A DNA stretch of 11,985 nucleotides from Rubrivivax sp. (GTDB lineage Bacteria; Pseudomonadota; Gammaproteobacteria; Burkholderiales; Burkholderiaceae): contig SEEY01000058.1 of assembly GCA_004211235.1 (NCBI GenBank), positions 1-11,985 on the forward strand, read 5' to 3'. Positions 8,056 through 11,985 of the stretch are shown here, in pieces. The notes under the pieces were generated by a model. That model saw nothing but the letters and a program-made list of their open reading frames with translations, made no database searches and was not told the DNA's origin. The translations under genes were made by a program, and so were the position numbers. The stretch's first letter is position 1; each line of letters opens with the position of its first letter.

Positions 8056-9705
8056 GTGACCTTTTCCCCTTCCGTGGCGGGCCTTATGGCCGCCGCCCTG
8101 CTGACGCTGGCTGGCCACGCCGGCGCACAGATTCCCGCCACCCCGGCGGCCATGCCGGCCACTTTCAGCAACCCGGTCGTGAGCGGGTTTGCCTCCGATC
8201 CGAGCGTCTGCCGCGTCGGCAGTGATTTCTATCTCGTCACGAGCACCTTCGAATACCTGCCGGGGCTGCCGATCTATCACAGCCGCGACCTGGTCCACTG
8301 GCGCCTGATCGGCAATGCGCTGTCCCGCGACACGCAGATCAACTTCACCGGCCGCAGAAGCTCGCAGTCGATCTTCGCGCCCACCATCCGCTGCGAAGGC
8401 GGCCGCTTCTACATCGTCACCACTGACGTCGGCGGCATCGGCAACTTCTTCATCACCGCCACCGATCCAGCCGGCGAATGGTCCGACCCCGTCCGCCTGC
8501 CCGAGCCGGTGTTCGGCATGGACCCGTCGTTCTTCTTCGACGACGACGGCACCGTCTACTACACGCGCCACGGCGGCGGCCGCAACGGCGGCGTCTACCA
8601 GGCGCGGGTCGACCTCAAGGCCGGCAAGCTGCTGGAGGAACCCAAGCTGGTGTGGAGCGGCATGGGCGGCATCTGGCCCGAGGGGCCCCATCTGTACAAG
8701 CGCAAGGGCTGGTACTACCTGATGATCGCCGAGGGCGGCACGTCCTATGACCATCGCATCACGATGGCGCGCTCGCGCTCGCCCTGGGGGCCGTTCGAGC
8801 CGCACCCCAACAACCCCGTGCTGACGCACCGCAACCTGCCCGAGCACCCCCTGCAGGCGCTCGGCCATGCCGACCTGGTGACCACGCCGCAGGGCGACTG
8901 GTGGGCGACGCTGCTGGCCATCCGCCCGCAGTCGGCCGCCGGCGGCCGCCACCACCACATCGGCCGGGAGACGCTGCTGGCGCCGGTGCACTGGCGCGAG
9001 GACGGCTGGCCGGACTTCGGCCAGAACGGCGTGCTCGCCGAGGCCCAGCCCACGAAGGGCCTGCCCGGCTGGGCGCCCTGGCCGCAGCCGCCCGTTCGCG
9101 AGACCTTCTCGGCCGACCGCAAGCTGGCGCCGCACTGGGCCGCGCTGCGCACGCTGGCCCGGGACCGCTGGTCGCTGACCGACCGCCCCGGTCAGCTGCG
9201 GCTGATCGGCGGGCGCACCGGCCTGGACGTCATCGGCACGCCGGCCTTCCTCGGCCGCCGCCAGGAGCACCTGAGCCAGCGCTTCGCCACGGAGATGACG
9301 TTCAACCCTGCCGCTGAAGGCGACGCGGCCGGGCTGGCGCTGCGCATGAACGAGTCCCACCACGTGCTGCTGCGCGTGACCGGCGGGCAGGACCGGCGCA
9401 TCGAATGCCTGCAACGCCTGGCCAACGAGCCCAAGGTGCTGGCGTCCGCGGCAGTGCCCGCCACGGCGCTGCAGCTGCAGGTGGTTGCCACGCCGGCCGA
9501 GTACACGCTGTCCTGGCGCAATGCCGGTGACGGCGGAAAGGCGCAGGCCTGGCAGACCCTCTGCACCGTGCCGACCTACCAGCTGTCCACCGAGACATCG
9601 ACCGGCTTCACCGGCGTCTACATGGGGCTGTACGCCTTCAGCGCCACCGACAAACCCGCGACCGCCGACTTCGGCTGGGTCGACTTCGAGGCCGTCGGCC
9701 CCTGA
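8056..9705 (+). CDS. GH43 beta-xylosidase / alpha-L-arabinofuranosidase with C-terminal beta-sandwich, exported
   Basis: An inverting exo-enzyme of 549 residues releasing xylose and/or arabinose from xylo-oligosaccharides. A hydrophobic leader (GLMAAALLTLAG, cleavage likely after AGA at residue 24) precedes the five-bladed propeller. The three catalytic positions are present: base D48 in GFASDPSV, pKa modulator D156 in FGMDPSFF, and acid E209 in IWPEGPHLY. SDFYLVTSTFEYLPGLPIYH is typical of the xylosidase-like subfamilies (GH43_11/12 style). From about residue 348 (RETFSADRKLAPHW) a second beta-sandwich begins, matching the GH43 C-terminal domain that completes the active site in beta-xylosidases and running to the end (FGWVDFEAV). 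The leader's n-region before the hydrophobic core has no Lys or Arg, which is odd for Sec; no better upstream start exists in frame. It is first in an operon with GH3 and is preceded by the LacI-type operator. Family is certain; xylosidase versus arabinofuranosidase is not decided by sequence alone. Confidence 0.94.
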   Translation: MTFSPSVAGLMAAALLTLAGHAGAQIPATPAAMPATFSNPVVSGFASDPSVCRVGSDFYLVTSTFEYLPGLPIYHSRDLVHWRLIGNALSRDTQINFTGRRSSQSIFAPTIRCEGGRFYIVTTDVGGIGNFFITATDPAGEWSDPVRLPEPVFGMDPSFFFDDDGTVYYTRHGGGRNGGVYQARVDLKAGKLLEEPKLVWSGMGGIWPEGPHLYKRKGWYYLMIAEGGTSYDHRITMARSRSPWGPFEPHPNNPVLTHRNLPEHPLQALGHADLVTTPQGDWWATLLAIRPQSAAGGRHHHIGRETLLAPVHWREDGWPDFGQNGVLAEAQPTKGLPGWAPWPQPPVRETFSADRKLAPHWAALRTLARDRWSLTDRPGQLRLIGGRTGLDVIGTPAFLGRRQEHLSQRFATEMTFNPAAEGDAAGLALRMNESHHVLLRVTGGQDRRIECLQRLANEPKVLASAAVPATALQLQVVATPAEYTLSWRNAGDGGKAQAWQTLCTVPTYQLSTETSTGFTGVYMGLYAFSATDKPATADFGWVDFEAVGP

Positions 9706-9709
9706 AGGA
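9705..9709 (+). promoter_or_regulatory. Shine-Dalgarno site of GH3, overlapping the GH43 stop
   Basis: AAGGA starts on the last base of the GH43 TGA and lies 7 bases before the ATG at 9717. This strong site overlapping the upstream stop supports co-transcription and coupled translation of the two enzymes. Confidence 0.8.
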
Positions 9710-9716
9710 CATCGAC

Positions 9717-11985
9717 ATGAAAACATTTCGCACCACCTGCGTGGCAGGCGCCATCGCCATCAGCGGCCTGGCCACCGCCGCAACGCCCTCCGACGCGCAA
9801 GCCCAGGCCGAAAGCCGCGCCCGCCAGATCGTGTCGACGCTGACGCTCGACGAAAAGACCGAGCAACTGCTCAACGGCGCGCCGGCCATCCCGCGGCTCA
9901 AGATCCCCGCCTACAACTGGTGGACGGAGTCGCTGCACGGCGCCTTCGGCCCCGGCGCGACGACCAACTTCCCGCAGCCGATCGGCCTGGCCGCGAGCTT
10001 CAACGACCGGCTGATGCAGGACGTCGCGGCCAGCATCAGCACCGAGGTGCGCGCCGTCTACGCCCTCGGCCGTGGCAAGCCCAATCCGAACAAGATCGGC
10101 GGCGCGCTGAATACCTGGTCGCCCAACATCAACATCTTCCGCGACCCGCGCTGGGGCCGCGGCCAGGAAACCTACGGTGAAGACCCCTTCCTCACCGCGC
10201 AGCTCGGCAAGGCCTTCGTGAACGGCATGCAGGGGCCCAACCCGACGCTGCCCCAGGTGATCGCCAGCCCCAAGCATTTCGCCGTGCACAGCGGCCCGGA
10301 ATCGACACGGCACTCGGCGGACGTGTGGGTCTCGGCGCAGGACCTCGAGGACACCTACCTGCCCGCCTTCCGCGCCGCCATCGTCGATGCGCAGGCCGGC
10401 TCCATCATGTGCGCCTACAACCGCGTCAACGGCGAACCGGCCTGCGCCAGCCAGAGCCTGCTGGTGAAGACGCTGCGCCAGGACTGGAAGTTCAACGGCT
10501 ACGTGGTCTCGGACTGCGATGCCGTGGTCGACATCCACGCCCATCACAAGTACGCGCCTGACGCGCCCGCCGGCGTCTCCGCGGCGCTGAAGGCCGGCGT
10601 CGACAACGAGTGCAACGGCGCGACGCTGTCGAACACGCCGGGCCTGGGCGAACGCTACAAGCAGGCGCTGGCGCGCGGCTACCTCCGCGAGGCCGACATC
10701 GACACGGCGCTGGTGCGCCTCTTCTCCGCGCGCCTGCGCAACGGCGACCTGCCGGGCCTGGCGGAGCGCAGCTTCCCGGCGGCGCCGGCCATCAACTCGC
10801 CGGAGCACCGCGCGCTGGCGCTGCGCTCGGCCATCGAGAGCCTGGTGCTGCTGAAGAACGACGGCGTGCTGCCGCTGAAGGCGGCGACGCGCATCGCCGT
10901 CGTCGGCCCGCTGGCGGACGCGCGGCGCGTCATGCGCGGCAACTACTCATCGGGCCAGACCGGGCCGACGCTGACGGTCGCGGATGGCCTGCGCCAGCAG
11001 TTTCCGGCTGCGGCCGTCACGCTCGTGCCGTTCGGGCCGTCCATCACCGACGGCGACCCGGTGCCGGCGAGCGCCTTCGTTGCGCCCGATGGCAGCCCGG
11101 GGCTGCGCGCCAGCTACTTCAACCTCGAAGCCGGTTCTGCCACCGACGTCGGCAAGCGCCGCTTCCAGCCCAAGGCCTTCGCCAGCCATGGCGTGACGCA
11201 GATCGACTCGCGCGCCGGCGACTTCCCGGAGGCCGGCGCGGTCACGCGCACGGTCTGGACGGGCTTCTTCGTCGCACCCGAGACCGGCAGCTACCGGCTC
11301 GGCCTGGCGGGGGTGAAGGGTGGCCTGCGCATTGCCGGCCGCGAGGTGACCCTGGCCAAGCGCCCTACGCGCTGGGCCGAGCCGGTGGCCCTGACGCAGG
11401 TCGACCTCAAGCAGGGCGAGCGCCATGCGCTGCAGTTCGAGACCGAATCCGGCGCAGGCGCGCCGCCCGGCATGATCTGGAAGCGTGTCTCCCGCCAGCC
11501 GCTGGCGGACCTGCGTGCCGGCGTGCAGGGGGCTGACGCCGTGGTGGCCGTGGTCGGCCTGACATCGGACCTGGAAGGCGAGGAGATGCCGGTCAAGGTG
11601 GAAGGCTTCTCGGGCGGCGACCGCACCACGCTCGACCTGCCGGCCGACCAGCGCGCCTACCTGCAGGCCGCCGCGCAGCTGGGCAAGCCGCTGGTGGTGG
11701 TGAACCTCAGCGGCAGCGCCATCGACCTGTCCTGGGCCCAGGCCAACGCCGCCGCGGTGCTGCAGGCCTGGTACCCGGGTGAAGGCGGCGGCCAGGCCAT
11801 CGCCCAGGTGCTCAGCGGCGCGGCCAACCCGGCCGGGCGCCTGCCGGTCACGTTCTACCGCAGCGCCGCCGACCTGCCGCCCTTCGACGACTACCGCATG
11901 GCCGGCCGCACCTACCGCTTCTTCAGCAAGCCGGTGGTCTATCCGTTCGGCCACGGCCTGAGCTACGCCAGCTTCCGCTACGAGC
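9717..11985 (+). CDS. GH3 beta-xylosidase/beta-glucosidase with inserted PA14 domain, exported (3' end outside window)
   Basis: A retaining exo-glycosidase, most likely a beta-xylosidase finishing xylo-oligosaccharide breakdown in the periplasm. 756 complete codons are visible with no stop before the right edge. A Sec signal (MKTFRTTC then AGAIAISGLATA, cleavage near residue 21) leads into the GH3 barrel: WWTESLHG (68-75), DPRWGRGQETYGEDP (143-157), KHFAVHSG (186-193) and the nucleophile motif VVSDCDAV with D266. SDCDAV is common in xylosidase-type members. The alpha/beta sandwich domain follows (SLVLLKNDGVLPL) and is interrupted by a PA14 module (about 460-590, from LRASYFNLE to GMIWKRV). 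It resumes at VVAVVGLTSDLEGEE, where E620 or a neighbouring Glu is the acid/base candidate. YPFGHGLSY (742-750) marks the start of the fibronectin III-like C-terminus, so roughly 130 residues are missing. It is co-transcribed with GH43. Beta-glucosidase activity remains possible. Confidence 0.94.
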   Translation, partial: MKTFRTTCVAGAIAISGLATAATPSDAQAQAESRARQIVSTLTLDEKTEQLLNGAPAIPRLKIPAYNWWTESLHGAFGPGATTNFPQPIGLAASFNDRLMQDVAASISTEVRAVYALGRGKPNPNKIGGALNTWSPNINIFRDPRWGRGQETYGEDPFLTAQLGKAFVNGMQGPNPTLPQVIASPKHFAVHSGPESTRHSADVWVSAQDLEDTYLPAFRAAIVDAQAGSIMCAYNRVNGEPACASQSLLVKTLRQDWKFNGYVVSDCDAVVDIHAHHKYAPDAPAGVSAALKAGVDNECNGATLSNTPGLGERYKQALARGYLREADIDTALVRLFSARLRNGDLPGLAERSFPAAPAINSPEHRALALRSAIESLVLLKNDGVLPLKAATRIAVVGPLADARRVMRGNYSSGQTGPTLTVADGLRQQFPAAAVTLVPFGPSITDGDPVPASAFVAPDGSPGLRASYFNLEAGSATDVGKRRFQPKAFASHGVTQIDSRAGDFPEAGAVTRTVWTGFFVAPETGSYRLGLAGVKGGLRIAGREVTLAKRPTRWAEPVALTQVDLKQGERHALQFETESGAGAPPGMIWKRVSRQPLADLRAGVQGADAVVAVVGLTSDLEGEEMPVKVEGFSGGDRTTLDLPADQRAYLQAAAQLGKPLVVVNLSGSAIDLSWAQANAAAVLQAWYPGEGGGQAIAQVLSGAANPAGRLPVTFYRSAADLPPFDDYRMAGRTYRFFSKPVVYPFGHGLSYASFRYE

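Noticed and set aside
9618..10808. Minus-strand 396-codon frame opposite the GH3 gene
   Set aside because: It is an antisense shadow of a clear GH3 coding frame, low in complexity and without domain signatures.

Overview
The window is GC-rich DNA with tightly packed genes, SD-led translation starts, a TonB-dependent receptor and exported glycoside hydrolases. This fits a free-living or plant-associated Gram-negative bacterium of the Pseudomonadota. The style resembles Burkholderiales (Roseateles/Mitsuaria-like) or Xanthomonadaceae/Caulobacter-type plant-polysaccharide degraders. The exact lineage is inference, because no rRNA or marker gene is present.

The whole window reads as one glucuronoarabinoxylan (hemicellulose) utilization locus. 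From left to right it holds: (1) the C-terminal part of a TonB-dependent outer-membrane receptor (1-1833, + strand, cut by the left edge); (2) a 104-base gap with three consecutive GC-rich hairpins; (3) a GH115 xylan alpha-glucuronidase (1938-4847) and, 11 bases later, a GH51 alpha-L-arabinofuranosidase (4859-6460), an evident two-gene operon; (4) a convergent LacI-family regulator (6502-7602, - strand); (5) a 453-base non-coding divergent region holding a 14-base LacI-type operator; (6) a GH43 beta-xylosidase/arabinofuranosidase (8056-9705) and, 11 bases later, a PA14-containing GH3 beta-xylosidase/beta-glucosidase (9717 to beyond the right edge), a second operon.

A coherent pathway follows from the families. 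Xylo-oligosaccharides decorated with (methyl)glucuronic acid and arabinose enter the periplasm through the TonB receptor. GH115 removes glucuronate, GH51 (and possibly GH43) removes arabinose, and GH43/GH3 trim the bare xylo-oligosaccharide to xylose. All four enzymes carry export signals. GH115 has a twin-arginine-like signal and the others have Sec-type signals. The LacI-type protein is the likely local repressor, released by a xylan-derived sugar. The operator in front of GH43 matches, by my recollection, 11 of 14 bases of the Xanthomonas 'xyl-box'. No endo-xylanase, inner-membrane transporter or xylose catabolic gene is inside the window; these may lie outside it.

I found no RNA genes, insertion sequences, CRISPR arrays or broken genes. 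I do not see a wholly new system. The most interesting items are the operator and its half-site copy at the lacI promoter, the hairpin cluster before GH115, and the different export signal of GH115.
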